Shown: positions 13,289 to 21,713 of the stretch, piece after piece
Numbering within the stretch: the stretch's first letter is position 1
Layout: each line of letters opens with the position of its first letter
From: Candidatus Parcubacteria bacterium
GTDB taxonomy: Bacteria > Patescibacteria > Paceibacteria > UBA6257 > HR35
Length of the DNA stretch: 31,637 bases
NCBI GenBank assembly: GCA_026004535.1
Contig: BPJI01000004.1
Coordinates: 1 to 31,637 of the forward strand
Direction: 5' to 3'
Position numbers and translations under genes: made by a program
The notes under the pieces: model-generated
Databases searched by the model: none
Told to the model about the DNA's origin: nothing
Seen by the model: only the letters and a program-made list of their open reading frames with translations

Positions 13289-15169
13289 TTATTTTATATG
13301 CTCAATAAGATTTTCTTTAGAACTTCTCTTTTGTGTTTTTTTGTTAGAGCTTTTTTGTTGTTCTTTTTGTCGTTGAAATTCTAATCTTTCTTGTTGAAGC
13401 AGCAATCTTTGTTCTGCGATTTTTAATCTTCTTTGTGCTTGTTCTATCTGTTCTTTTAATTTTTTTATTTCTTCTTCTTTCTTTTCGTTTATCATTCTTG
13501 AAACCTCCCAAAATCTTAAAAGTTCCTCAAAAGTATAACCGCTATAAAGTGGACTATCTGGATTAGCATATTCAGCTAAATATTCCAAAGACATCCTACC
13601 TAAAGCACCACTATTTAATAATGTTGTCAATTTACTTCTATTTCGCTCTTGAATATCATCATAATAATTAAGTCCCCAGTAAGCATATTTTTCCATCAAA
13701 TCCATTGTTCTTTCTTTGATTTTGAAAACATCATCTAAATAACTTCTTAATTCAGTTCTATCCATTCTTATAAAGTTCATTGCTCTATCAATCATTTTTT
13801 CTCTATGGTCAATTAAATCTGATAATGCTTGCATTTGTCCTCTTAGTAAAGATTGTCTCCAAGCAACAATTTCTTCTACTTGTGATTGGGTAACTATTCC
13901 TCCTGCCATTGCTGCTTCCCTCATAACATCATCTCTTGTCCCCTGTAAAACCTTATTCAAATCAAAATATCTTTGATATAAATCTTCTAAACCTGATTGT
14001 TTAACTAATTGTTGATATTGTTGTTGATAGAAGTTGGGGTCATAATATTGCTCTAACCTTCTTTGGTGTTCTTCTGCCATTCTCAATTCTTCTCCCATCA
14101 AATACATCATAAATGCTGGCATATCCTCTGCTTTTAATTGTGGTATCTCTCCCCTTTTAATTGCCTCAAATCCCTCTTTAATTCTTTTCTGTTGCTCATT
14201 AATTTCTTCAGTGTTTTTAGGAAGTTGAGTTGTTAGTTGTTTTTGAAGTTGTTCTTGTAGAGATGGTTGTTTTGTTTTAAGGGGAATATGAAGTTGTTGT
14301 CCTGCTATTATTAAATCCCTACCCTTCATTGCTGCTTTGTTTTCTCGGTTTAATCGTTCTAATTCTTCAATTGAAACTCCATATTGTCTTGCTATTTTTG
14401 ATAAGGTTTCTCCTGGCTGAATAATATGTCCAAAAACGGGAGTTGAGCCACCTAATGGGTCTTTAATTAAATAAGTCATTGCCCCCTCTGGAACATTAGA
14501 AGTAGTAGATAATAATTCTTTTTCTGGTGGTTTTTGTTGCGAAAAGTTTTGTATTTCTTGTAAAAGTAAATCAGTAGGTATAAACGATGTTGCATCCAAT
14601 GTAGAAGATGGTAGTTGAGATTTTATTTCGCCTCGTGGCTGTGGAAATGTTGTTTCTGGTGATTTTTCTAAATTTGTAGATGGAGAAACCCTTGATGATT
14701 GACGACGATTAACTTGGGTTATTCTTGGTGGAATAGTCATTGGAGCTGAAGATGTTTCTGTTTTTAAAAGAAACGATGGGGTTGAGGCAGCAGTTGGCAA
14801 AGATGTAAAAAATAATTCTTGTTGTTTTTGTTCTTGGGCAATTTTGCCTAAATTAAGCTTTGTATTGGGTGGTAATGAAATTGAAGTTTGAGGTGGCAAA
14901 GTAAATGTTCCCCTTTTAAAAGTTTCAGGAGCCTTGGGAGCAGGTGCAGCAAAATGACTTCCTCCCCTAAAGATTGATCCGATATTAGCCAAGCCCCCAC
15001 TTCGCATTATAGCACTACCCCTAGAAATTGCCCTTGATAGAATATTAACAAATGCTAATAAAATAGAACCCAAAATTCCCCTTGATTGAGTTTGTCGTTG
15101 AGAAGCAACAGGAGTTGTTGATGTCTTTGTTTTTAAAGTTGGTGATGGTTGTTGTGGTAATTGTGGCAT
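13289..15169 (-). CDS. LysM-domain virion protein (626 aa)
   Basis: Residues about 247-296 form one LysM repeat (GHIIQPGETLSKIARQYGVS, a REN segment, then QQLHIP), a peptidoglycan-binding module. The first 230 residues are proline/serine/threonine-rich and disordered, with a short hydrophobic patch (GILGSILLAFVNILS). After LysM the protein is long, helical and coiled-coil, ending with a Q/K/R-rich segment. It lies next to the candidate ejection protein. A plausible role is penetrating or gripping the cell wall during infection. The start ATGCCACAATT has no SD. Confidence 0.7.
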   Translation of the reverse strand: MPQLPQQPSPTLKTKTSTTPVASQRQTQSRGILGSILLAFVNILSRAISRGSAIMRSGGLANIGSIFRGGSHFAAPAPKAPETFKRGTFTLPPQTSISLPPNTKLNLGKIAQEQKQQELFFTSLPTAASTPSFLLKTETSSAPMTIPPRITQVNRRQSSRVSPSTNLEKSPETTFPQPRGEIKSQLPSSTLDATSFIPTDLLLQEIQNFSQQKPPEKELLSTTSNVPEGAMTYLIKDPLGGSTPVFGHIIQPGETLSKIARQYGVSIEELERLNRENKAAMKGRDLIIAGQQLHIPLKTKQPSLQEQLQKQLTTQLPKNTEEINEQQKRIKEGFEAIKRGEIPQLKAEDMPAFMMYLMGEELRMAEEHQRRLEQYYDPNFYQQQYQQLVKQSGLEDLYQRYFDLNKVLQGTRDDVMREAAMAGGIVTQSQVEEIVAWRQSLLRGQMQALSDLIDHREKMIDRAMNFIRMDRTELRSYLDDVFKIKERTMDLMEKYAYWGLNYYDDIQERNRSKLTTLLNSGALGRMSLEYLAEYANPDSPLYSGYTFEELLRFWEVSRMINEKKEEEIKKLKEQIEQAQRRLKIAEQRLLLQQERLEFQRQKEQQKSSNKKTQKRSSKENLIEHIK

Positions 15170-15170
15170 T

Positions 15171-16730
15171 TTAGAGATTTGAATAATAAATTAGCATTCG
15201 TTTTAATGTGGTTCTAAATGTTGCTGAATTGGTTGTGTAAATCCTTACTTGAATTTGGTCTCCCCTAACTCCTACTGCATCAAATAAAACATAATTGCTT
15301 TGTGAGTCTTGGTTGATTATTAAATCTACTGTGTCTGTTGTGTTCAATCGTGTATCAATGCCCTGAAAGTTTATTTTAATTCTATCTGTTGCGTTAGCTG
15401 GTTTATTACCATACCAAACCTCCACTTTATCAATTGAAACCCTGTTAAAAAATGTTATTCTGTTGCTGATATAAATCAATTCGTCTGTTATTACTTTAAA
15501 ATTTCCCGTATAATCGTCTAATGCTCCAGAAGGAAAGATAATACTTGTTTTTATTCTATCTGCCACATCGTCAGAGTAAAAAATTCTAATATTTCCATTT
15601 AAATCAGAGTTAACTGCTGTTGCTATAATTTCTGATGTTTCCCCCTTAATTAAAACTGCTTCTTTTTCAAGGATATTATACATCAAAATTGCTTTTAAGT
15701 CTAAATCTTTTAAAAACACTGGAAAACAAACATAGTTACCATAAACGGTAAATCTTTGAGAAGGCAAACATTTTTCATTAACTTTTATTGATGGCAAACT
15801 ATCAATGAAATTTAAAGCGTATCCTGCTAATTCATAAATTTTTAAATCTGCTCCTACCTGCAAAAAGATAAGAAAAGCACCCATATAATTAACACTTCCT
15901 ACATATTTGCCTGGAAGTTTTATAGCGTGAAAATATCTGTTCTGATAAGAACCATCCCACAAAAAAGCATACTGATTAGCACTTGTTCCTACTGGTTGAG
16001 CAAAAATCAAAATGAATTTATTGTTATTGTTTACAATGTCCAAAATATCCCAGGTTGTTCCTAAATCCAAACTTCCCTGAAGAACATAACCCGTATTATA
16101 AACCCTTACCAATCTTCTATTAGCATCTCCCGAAGCATTTTTATCAGCAACATAAAGAGAAGTAGAAAAAGTTATCCCAAATTTAGGAGAATTTAAACCG
16201 CCCACTGCTGTCCAAGTTGTTCCGGTTGTATTCTCTGGTATATGCCAAATTGAAGTTGAGGTTGGATTAATAAAGAAAATCTTATCTGTAAAGGTTAAAA
16301 TTGTTGTATCGTAATTGTTTGTTAAGGAAACTGGCTGTCCCAAGTTTCTTGCTACTCCCGTTAAAGATAATGCCTTTACTTTTCCACTATTGGTTGCTAC
16401 ATAAAGAATTCTGTTATCGTTGGCTATATTTGGTTGATAAAACGATACTACTACACCATCTCCAGTTGTCAGGGGTATTGTTTCCAATGGAAATGGCGTC
16501 ATTAAAGGATAAGAAACATCCTGTAAATCTGCTATTGTACTGCCATTGACAATTTTGTAAAGATAAGAAGGAGAAATAATTGCTCTATGTAAAAATTTAC
16601 CATCTGCTCCATCTTGTCTCTGAAAAATTGTTGAATAAGCAAAATTTTCAAGCAAAATAACCCCCCCAATATCTTTTCTGCTTTGTCTTACCCTAAATTG
16701 ACTTAATTGTTCTTGTTTTCGTCTTGGCAT
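15171..16730 (-). CDS. beta-propeller-like tail protein, nozzle candidate (519 aa)
   Basis: The sequence is nearly all beta. Repeating units with aromatic strand ends (ILYVATNSGKVKALSL, KIFFINPTSTSIWHI, SLYVADKN, YAFLWDGSY, FLIFLQVGADLKIYEL) look like propeller blades over residues about 85-400, with a C-terminal beta-sandwich. Podoviral tail nozzle proteins of the T7 gp12 class contain such propellers. The basic N-terminus (MPRRKQEQLSQFRVRQSRK) may be an attachment arm. The role is inferred from fold impression and gene order between fibres and the LysM and ejection proteins. Confidence 0.55.
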   Translation of the reverse strand: MPRRKQEQLSQFRVRQSRKDIGGVILLENFAYSTIFQRQDGADGKFLHRAIISPSYLYKIVNGSTIADLQDVSYPLMTPFPLETIPLTTGDGVVVSFYQPNIANDNRILYVATNSGKVKALSLTGVARNLGQPVSLTNNYDTTILTFTDKIFFINPTSTSIWHIPENTTGTTWTAVGGLNSPKFGITFSTSLYVADKNASGDANRRLVRVYNTGYVLQGSLDLGTTWDILDIVNNNNKFILIFAQPVGTSANQYAFLWDGSYQNRYFHAIKLPGKYVGSVNYMGAFLIFLQVGADLKIYELAGYALNFIDSLPSIKVNEKCLPSQRFTVYGNYVCFPVFLKDLDLKAILMYNILEKEAVLIKGETSEIIATAVNSDLNGNIRIFYSDDVADRIKTSIIFPSGALDDYTGNFKVITDELIYISNRITFFNRVSIDKVEVWYGNKPANATDRIKINFQGIDTRLNTTDTVDLIINQDSQSNYVLFDAVGVRGDQIQVRIYTTNSATFRTTLKRMLIYYSNL

Positions 16731-16731
16731 T

Positions 16732-17040
16732 TTAATAAATGATTAAAACATTAACAAGGGAATTATCGGTATCGGATGAGCTTGTAATTGTAGCACTTCC
16801 ATTAGAACACTGAACCGATAAAACACCTATTATTCCCGAAAAAACTGAATGATTAGCAAAACCTATTGAAGAAGCTAAAATTTTTGAGTCATAAATCGTT
16901 GATGTGCCATTTTGTAATTGAACTTGAACTACTGTTAAAAAAGATTGTTTTAAAGCAGAAGCATCTTCATAATCCAATGGAAAAGCAATTCCTCCTCTCT
17001 GTTTTGGTTGTTGAATTGATAGTTTATTTTCCTCTAACAT
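16732..17040 (-). CDS. small beta-rich structural protein (102 aa)
   Basis: A 102-aa protein with a polar N-terminus (MLEENKLSIQQPKQRGGIAF) and then strands rich in S, T, V, I. This is the composition of the small phage decoration or adaptor proteins nearby, but no motif identifies it. Its ATG lies 11 bases after the base of structured RNA element A. It is the first gene after a break, so it may open a tail transcript. Confidence 0.6.
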   Translation of the reverse strand: MLEENKLSIQQPKQRGGIAFPLDYEDASALKQSFLTVVQVQLQNGTSTIYDSKILASSIGFANHSVFSGIIGVLSVQCSNGSATITSSSDTDNSLVNVLIIY

Positions 17041-17051
17041 CCTTTAAATTT

Positions 17052-17123
17052 GCTCTGATAGAGACTTTTTTATTTGGGAGGGTATATTTACTCATACTCC
17101 ACAAAAAAGTCTTCTTTCAGAGC
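17052..17123 (-). ncRNA. structured RNA element A (paralogue of the one at 29489-29576)
   Basis: Coding-strand GCTCTGA (17123-17117) pairs with TCAGAGC (17058-17052); inside, AGACTTTTTT pairs with AAAAAAGTCT; an apical stem uses GGAG/CTCC and GTAT/ATAC. No ORF spans it. Element B, 12 kb away, shares the 3' block CAGAGCAAATTTAA, the inner stem sequence and the apical GTAT/ATAC. It sits 11 bases before the 102-aa gene. A put-like antiterminator, a stability element or an sRNA are possible. Confidence 0.65.
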
Positions 17124-17130
17124 ATTTTAG

Positions 17131-17153
17131 AAGGATTGATTGTCAAAATCCTT
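17131..17153 (-). promoter_or_regulatory. small hairpin upstream of element A
   Basis: AAGGATT and AATCCTT pair perfectly around a nine-base loop (TTGACAATC in coding direction), so element A is preceded by a second stem-loop in the same leader. Confidence 0.5.
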
Positions 17154-17169
17154 GATTTTTTTATGTTTT

Positions 17170-17182
17170 TTAATTGACGACC
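17170..17182 (-). promoter_or_regulatory. recurrent leader motif, copy i, with possible -10 box
   Basis: Coding-strand GGTCGTCAATTAA (one-base insertion), directly preceded by TATTATAAG, which could be a -10 box. The -35 is weak. No ATG follows at 14 bases; the leader instead continues into the small hairpin and element A. Confidence 0.5.
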
Positions 17183-17210
17183 CTTATAATACAAAAACCC
17201 TATTAAAATC

Positions 17211-17504
17211 TTACTTTTTACGACTTTTACATTCTATTTCCACTTTTCTTACTCTTTCGTCAAGTTTTTGAAGGTTGTCTCTGGTTTCCTCTCTGAAATC
17301 TCTAAATTCTATCCATAAAGCATCTAGCTCGTGTCTGATATCATTATGAACCAACTTTTCCAAATTATCAATCTTTTTGCCGTTTTCTCCGTTTTTTCTT
17401 GCTTTTATAAGTTCTGTTAAAGCCTTTATAAAAAAAATTAAAGCAATTATTACAGAAATTGCTATACCCCATCTTGTTAATTCAATGTAAATTTGGTTTT
17501 CCAT
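17211..17504 (-). CDS. membrane-anchored coiled-coil protein (97 aa)
   Basis: One transmembrane helix near the N-terminus (about residues 13-30, GIAISVIIALIFFIKALTEL) is followed by a coiled coil to the end (KIDNLEKLVHNDIRHELD, then NLQKLDERVRKVEIE). This topology occurs in phage spanin/holin-accessory-type proteins and in small tail-anchoring proteins. It is the last gene of a run and is followed by a motif-bearing leader. A second holin or lysis accessory factor is possible. Confidence 0.55.
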   Translation of the reverse strand: MENQIYIELTRWGIAISVIIALIFFIKALTELIKARKNGENGKKIDNLEKLVHNDIRHELDALWIEFRDFREETRDNLQKLDERVRKVEIECKSRKK

Positions 17505-17507
17505 TGT

Positions 17508-18302
17508 TTACATTGACATAATTAAAAGTCGTCTCGTTGGATTACCTTGTGATGGTGGCGATGGGAAAAACCAATACTTCTTTGGTTGAGATGTTGCCCA
17601 TCTATAATACTCCTGAACTTCTTCTGTAGTTAATGGTCTTGAAAATAATGCTAATTCGGATAAATAACCCAATAAAGGACCAGGAAATGAAGATGCCTGT
17701 CTACCGATTTGTATTGGTTCGATAGTATCTCTTTTTGCTCCATTACCATTACCCGTATCCCAAGTTCCTAATTTTAGTTGACCGTTTTTCCAAATTTTTA
17801 TTGAATTACCCTGCCCAAATGTATACGTTCCAGCTATAAAATTCCACTTTTGGTATTCATCAAATTGTTGGGAAACTGTATATCTATGATACGCTCCTCC
17901 GCTGTCGTGATATTGAAAACTAATATCACGAGAAGGAGCAAACTGATTTATCAGCAAAAGATAGTCTATGTTACCGTCAAAAACTCTTTTCGCAAAAATA
18001 AAACCCTGATTACTTCCTTTATAATCAGCCTTAAACCAACAAACCCAACTCAAAGTATTAGGATTGGTAAAAGAATTGTCAGCAATACTAATATAATTTG
18101 CCGCATTACCATTAAAATAAGTTGATCTTAGGGGTGTTCTAAATCCCAAATTATTAAATCTTAAAGAACCATTTAATGTTGCCGATGTTTTACCAGAATA
18201 ATCTTTGTGATCTCTATCCAGAGGCAAATATAAAAATATAGACGGGTCATTGCCCCAAAATACATTCACCCTACCTCGTTGTTTAAAATAACCCAATGGC
18301 AT
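17508..18302 (-). CDS. LamG / concanavalin-like jelly-roll protein (264 aa)
   Basis: Residues about 22-225 have the LamG-like layout: LYLPLDRDHKDYSG at the start, SWVCWFKADYKG, KWNFIAGTYTFGQGN followed by IKIWKNGQL, and GYLSELALFSRPLTTEEVQE at the end. These are the recurring phrases of Laminin_G_3-type carbohydrate-binding folds. In phages these domains sit on fibres or capsid decorations and bind surface sugars. The gene lies among fibre and decoration genes and has no signal peptide. Confidence 0.75.
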   Translation of the reverse strand: MPLGYFKQRGRVNVFWGNDPSIFLYLPLDRDHKDYSGKTSATLNGSLRFNNLGFRTPLRSTYFNGNAANYISIADNSFTNPNTLSWVCWFKADYKGSNQGFIFAKRVFDGNIDYLLLINQFAPSRDISFQYHDSGGAYHRYTVSQQFDEYQKWNFIAGTYTFGQGNSIKIWKNGQLKLGTWDTGNGNGAKRDTIEPIQIGRQASSFPGPLLGYLSELALFSRPLTTEEVQEYYRWATSQPKKYWFFPSPPSQGNPTRRLLIMSM

Positions 18303-18304
18303 TT

Positions 18305-18733
18305 TTATACTACTTGAGCGTAAATTGGGACTATTTTTAATGTATTACCAGTTAAAGCAAGAGCCTGTCCTCCGTTGTTTGTTATTTTAAAACGAACATA
18401 CGGAGGAATTCCCACGCTATTACCAAACAATGTCGAAAGAAAAAATTCAACTCTGTGGGTTGTTGTATCCGCTGTCAAAAGAATTACATAAGGAGGATTT
18501 TGGATATCGGTAAAATTTGTGCCATCTATTGAGGATTGAACTTCAATTGTGATATTATTATTTGCCGTTGGAGCTGTCCCAAAAACATAAGTTAATTCAA
18601 CAAGAGCATCAATCATTAAATTGGTTGTGTTATTAACAGCAGAAGAAGTTATAGAAGAACCATTGGCTAAACCATTTAGACCCGTTGGGGTTATATCTGT
18701 AGTTGTCCCGTATTGTAGTTTTACTTGTGCCAT
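18305..18733 (-). CDS. beta-sandwich structural protein (142 aa)
   Basis: The motif TIEVQSSIDGTNFTDIQ and the closing VRFKITNNGGQALAL, then LKIVPIYAQVV, give a small beta-sandwich of the type seen in phage decoration or tail-accessory proteins. The 141-aa protein at 21714-22139 has the same plan (DVYFQQSLDGGQTFVDV; RIKWVIGGTSPSF), so the two are probably distant paralogues. The ATG is exactly 14 bases after a consensus leader motif. Confidence 0.65.
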   Translation of the reverse strand: MAQVKLQYGTTTDITPTGLNGLANGSSITSSAVNNTTNLMIDALVELTYVFGTAPTANNNITIEVQSSIDGTNFTDIQNPPYVILLTADTTTHRVEFFLSTLFGNSVGIPPYVRFKITNNGGQALALTGNTLKIVPIYAQVV

Positions 18734-18747
18734 ATTGTTTAAAAAAG

Positions 18748-18759
18748 TTAATTACGACC
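18748..18759 (-). promoter_or_regulatory. recurrent leader motif, copy j
   Basis: Coding-strand GGTCGTAATTAA located in the gap between two structural genes, 14 bases before ATG 18733. It shows the motif is not limited to early-type genes. Confidence 0.65.
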
Positions 18760-18761
18760 CG

Positions 18762-19319
18762 TTATTGAATAAGCCATTCATCAACGCCTTCTTTAATTAT
18801 TACTCTGGCATCATATTGAATTGTTATGGTTGCTATTCCAAGTGGGTCTCTTACCGTAACACCAGCAGCACCCTGAATTGTTGTATCTCCTGTCCCATAT
18901 TTTTGTATCATTATTTTTGTTCCAATGGGAAAAGCAACAGAAGAATTAGCGGGAATAGTCACGGTATTAGCAGAAGCGTTGTCCATTTGAACTAATTTAC
19001 CAGCATCAGACAAGACAAGAGTATAAGCAGTTCCTGTTTGAGTATTTATTCCTGTAATAACATTCTTATTTGATAAAGTTTGTTCATCGGTTGTCCCCAC
19101 AACCTCACCAGTTATTCCGTGAACTCCACCTGAGGAGCTTTGGTGCGTAGTAAAATCTGTTAATTGAGCATAAACCGTATCAAAAAAAGTTTTTAAGGCA
19201 TTTTTAATAGTAGCCCAAGTTATTTTCTTGGTTGTATTCGTTGAACTTTCAACAATCACCTTTAAATCTGTATCTGATGGAGTGGTTGTTTTTTCTGTTA
19301 GTTGTGATATCTTTGGCAT
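18762..19319 (-). CDS. short fibre-like protein sharing a C-terminal domain with the long fibre (185 aa)
   Basis: The N-terminal part (MPKISQLTEKTTTPSDTDLK, then THQSSSGGVHGITGEVVGTT) is the standard start of phage structural and fibre proteins. The last 95 residues (AYTLVLSDAGKLVQMDN, FPIGTKIMIQKYGTGDTTI, GVTVRDP) closely parallel the C-terminus of the 496-aa fibre at 6949-8439, at both protein and DNA level. It is probably a fibre or baseplate-like accessory tip. Confidence 0.7.
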   Translation of the reverse strand: MPKISQLTEKTTTPSDTDLKVIVESSTNTTKKITWATIKNALKTFFDTVYAQLTDFTTHQSSSGGVHGITGEVVGTTDEQTLSNKNVITGINTQTGTAYTLVLSDAGKLVQMDNASANTVTIPANSSVAFPIGTKIMIQKYGTGDTTIQGAAGVTVRDPLGIATITIQYDARVIIKEGVDEWLIQ

Positions 19320-19323
19320 TATT

Positions 19324-19596
19324 TTAAATGTTTTCTTTTGTCCAAGTTGTTGACCCTATTGTTTCTTTTGCCCAAGTTAAGAATGTTTTTTGTTCTGTTA
19401 TTAAAATTTCATTGTTTTCTGTTAAAAGAAAGTCTGAATTTTCTGTTAAAATACTATCCCACCAGTTTAAACTTTCTGCTATCCAAGTTGAAGTTATTTG
19501 ATTTTCTCTAGTCCAAATTGTTTTTGTTGGATATTTCTGCCCCCGAGTATCAACAAAACTTCCTGCTATTGGTTGTGTTGAAAATCCCGTAAGCAT
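19324..19596 (-). CDS. tryptophan-rich repeat protein (90 aa)
   Basis: Tryptophan-bearing phrases recur (TIWTRENQITSTWIAESLNWW; TTWTKENI) and a threefold ILTENSDFLLTENNEILITE repeat lies in the middle, so the protein appears built of short beta repeats. No family is recognised. The start at 19596 uses TAATG overlap with the preceding fibre gene; an in-frame ATG four codons upstream is the alternative. Likely a minor virion protein by position. Confidence 0.55.
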   Translation of the reverse strand: MLTGFSTQPIAGSFVDTRGQKYPTKTIWTRENQITSTWIAESLNWWDSILTENSDFLLTENNEILITEQKTFLTWAKETIGSTTWTKENI

Positions 19597-20975
19597 TATA
19601 AGAACCATTTATTCTTTAAAATAAGACCTATACCATCTGCTCCATTATATTGTGCTCCTGCTCCACTTGTTCCTCCTGATACATCAAAAGTTAATGAACC
19701 AGTTATTGTTCCGTTAACAAGAATTAAAACTGAACCTCCACCGCCTCCACCACCATAAACTGTCCCACTTGAACTTGCACCAGCATATTTTATATCAGTA
19801 TTTAAGCCACCGCTTCCTGGTACTATAAAATTTACTAATTGCCTTAAATCATAAGAAGAAGACCAATTATGAAAAGGAGAAAAAGAAAAACCTCTAAGAA
19901 TTTCGTAATTATAAGTTGATAAACCCGTAACGGATGAGGTGCTCCAGTTTGCAGAACCGCCCGGTGAACCAGAAGCGTTTATTATGCTACTACTATTTCC
20001 TATAAAATTCCCTCCAACTTCTATAATTAAAGCACCTCCTCCTCTTCCACCCGTTGCCGAAACATAACCTTCATTAATTTGTATTATGAAAGCGCTTCCC
20101 GAAATTACTTGTATATCCAATAAAAACAAATTATTTGTTTGCAAAAAAGGTGGCATGTTTACTCCACTAAATCCACCCCATCCCTGAAAAATTATAAAAT
20201 CAAGAGTATTAATTTTATAAAGTTTCCAAAAGCTTCTCATCCAGGGATAAAAACCCCTAGAAGGATTTCCCCCAAGTCCTCCCAAATTTCTTAAATCAAT
20301 TACTGGATTATTAGTTGAAGTTATTTTGCAATCTCCCTTCACCCTAAAAATTATTAAAGTTCCATCATTATGAGGATTTATAAAATTCAATTGTCCCGTT
20401 CCTGAAATTTCTAAATTGTTGTAGTTTTTAACAAAAATTTTTTGTCCTCCTAAATCTAATGTAGTTGTTCCTGCTGTTATAACCAAATCTCCATCACTTC
20501 CATCGCCACCAAATCTTGCAGGAGGATAAATAACCAATTTATTATTTACGCTGTCATCTGTTGCAGAAAACGGAGAAAGAAAGTCTAAAATTGGTCTTTG
20601 TCCTACAAATGTTCCATCTTGGAAGACAACTATTTTTTGCAAATCAGTATAAGTTTTTTCAGTTAGAGCAATCATCATTTTATAGGTTTTTCCAGGTATA
20701 TTGTGAGGTTGTGCTGTTGTATTTTCTTGTCCTCTCTGAATTGTTAAAACATCACCGCTTTTTGCTGTAACTCTAACGATTTCTCTATATGGGTCATCAG
20801 ATGGGTCTGAATAATCTGTAGCATTCCACCAAACCATATTAAAAGAACCATCAGTTGATGGATCTGGTAATTTATTGCCTTCACCGGCTAACAATGTTAT
20901 TGAAGTAGCCGCATCATCATATAAACCATTCACTATTACTTTTGCAAAGTTTTTAACTGGATCCCAATAAGCCAT
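19596..20975 (-). CDS. tail fibre / adhesin with glycine-rich tip (459 aa)
   Basis: The N-terminus (MAYWDPVKNFAKVIVNGLYD, then REIVRVTAKSGDVLTIQRGQ and NIPGKTYKMMIALTEKTY) is the typical entry domain of phage tail-fibre proteins that attach to the particle. The centre looks like a parallel beta-helix (asparagine- and glycine-rich strands), and the C-terminal 80 residues contain a run of glycines (YGGGGGGGS), like receptor-binding tips that build polyglycine sandwiches. ATG 20975 is chosen, two bases beyond the connector stop. Confidence 0.7.
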   Translation of the reverse strand: MAYWDPVKNFAKVIVNGLYDDAATSITLLAGEGNKLPDPSTDGSFNMVWWNATDYSDPSDDPYREIVRVTAKSGDVLTIQRGQENTTAQPHNIPGKTYKMMIALTEKTYTDLQKIVVFQDGTFVGQRPILDFLSPFSATDDSVNNKLVIYPPARFGGDGSDGDLVITAGTTTLDLGGQKIFVKNYNNLEISGTGQLNFINPHNDGTLIIFRVKGDCKITSTNNPVIDLRNLGGLGGNPSRGFYPWMRSFWKLYKINTLDFIIFQGWGGFSGVNMPPFLQTNNLFLLDIQVISGSAFIIQINEGYVSATGGRGGGALIIEVGGNFIGNSSSIINASGSPGGSANWSTSSVTGLSTYNYEILRGFSFSPFHNWSSSYDLRQLVNFIVPGSGGLNTDIKYAGASSSGTVYGGGGGGGSVLILVNGTITGSLTFDVSGGTSGAGAQYNGADGIGLILKNKWFL

Positions 20976-20977
20976 TT

Positions 20978-21679
20978 TTATACCCAACCACTATTAAAAT
21001 AATCGATTGGTTGCATTTTAATTGGTTCTATTACTTCCGTTTTTAAATCATCAACCATTTTTTGTAATCCTAATTGATACAACTCAAATCGTCTTTGAGA
21101 TAGGGGATGTCCTATTTCTTCAAGATATTTCTGTGCTGTTCCCATTGCTAAAACATCCCAATATTTATCTAAAACTGGATGCAAAGTATCATTAACAGAA
21201 GTAAAATCTTGCTGTCTTACTATATACCAAAGCCTTAAACCTTGTGTCTGATTTGCTGTTGGTTGAGGAAAAAGCCACAAAGTATTGCTAAATAAATCAT
21301 AAAGAGGTTTTGATTTTGGTTGAGATTTCAAAAGGTTATACCATTCATAGGGTAAATTTGCCAAATCTGTTTCTGATGCTTTAATCCATTTTGTATTGTC
21401 TGTTGGATCATCATAATTTACTTCAACTCTTAAAATCGTTAATAAATCTGAAGGTAATTGATAATTTGGCTGATTAGCGATTAAATCTGTTTTTACTATT
21501 CCCCCTAAAACCTCTATTTCGTTGTCTGCTAATGTTCTTTGAATTTCTAAATAAACTTCATTTACTAAATCAAGTAATCTCACATCTGTTAAGGTTGAGG
21601 AAGTTGTATTGGTCAATCTTCTTACTTTTTGAAAAACTTGGCTTAAAATCATTGATTTTTTAATTGTTAATGTGGGCAT
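20978..21679 (-). CDS. head-to-tail connector / adaptor protein (up to 233 aa)
   Basis: Helical N-terminus (LLDLVNEVYLEIQRTLADNE), then IANQPNYQLPSDLLTILRVE, a TLWLFPQPTA strand and RLWYIVRQQ, closing with a helical WDVLAMGTAQKYLEEIG. This is the layout of podoviral and siphoviral adaptor proteins that dock under the portal. The start is uncertain: ATG 21679 lies inside a 9-bp hairpin, while ATG 21652 (MILSQVFQKVRRL) lies 22 bases beyond it. Position between capsid and tail genes fits the role. Confidence 0.65.
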   Translation of the reverse strand: MPTLTIKKSMILSQVFQKVRRLTNTTSSTLTDVRLLDLVNEVYLEIQRTLADNEIEVLGGIVKTDLIANQPNYQLPSDLLTILRVEVNYDDPTDNTKWIKASETDLANLPYEWYNLLKSQPKSKPLYDLFSNTLWLFPQPTANQTQGLRLWYIVRQQDFTSVNDTLHPVLDKYWDVLAMGTAQKYLEEIGHPLSQRRFELYQLGLQKMVDDLKTEVIEPIKMQPIDYFNSGWV

Positions 21680-21707
21680 CTATCAGGGAGCAACCCCAAT
21701 AGATGCC
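21675..21707 (-). promoter_or_regulatory. perfect 9-bp hairpin at the connector gene start
   Basis: GGCATCTAT and ATAGATGCC pair perfectly around a 15-base loop that can add GGG/CCC pairs. The 3' arm contains the upstream candidate ATG of the connector gene, so folding would hide that start. No T-run follows. Confidence 0.6.
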
Positions 21708-21713
21708 GAAAAA

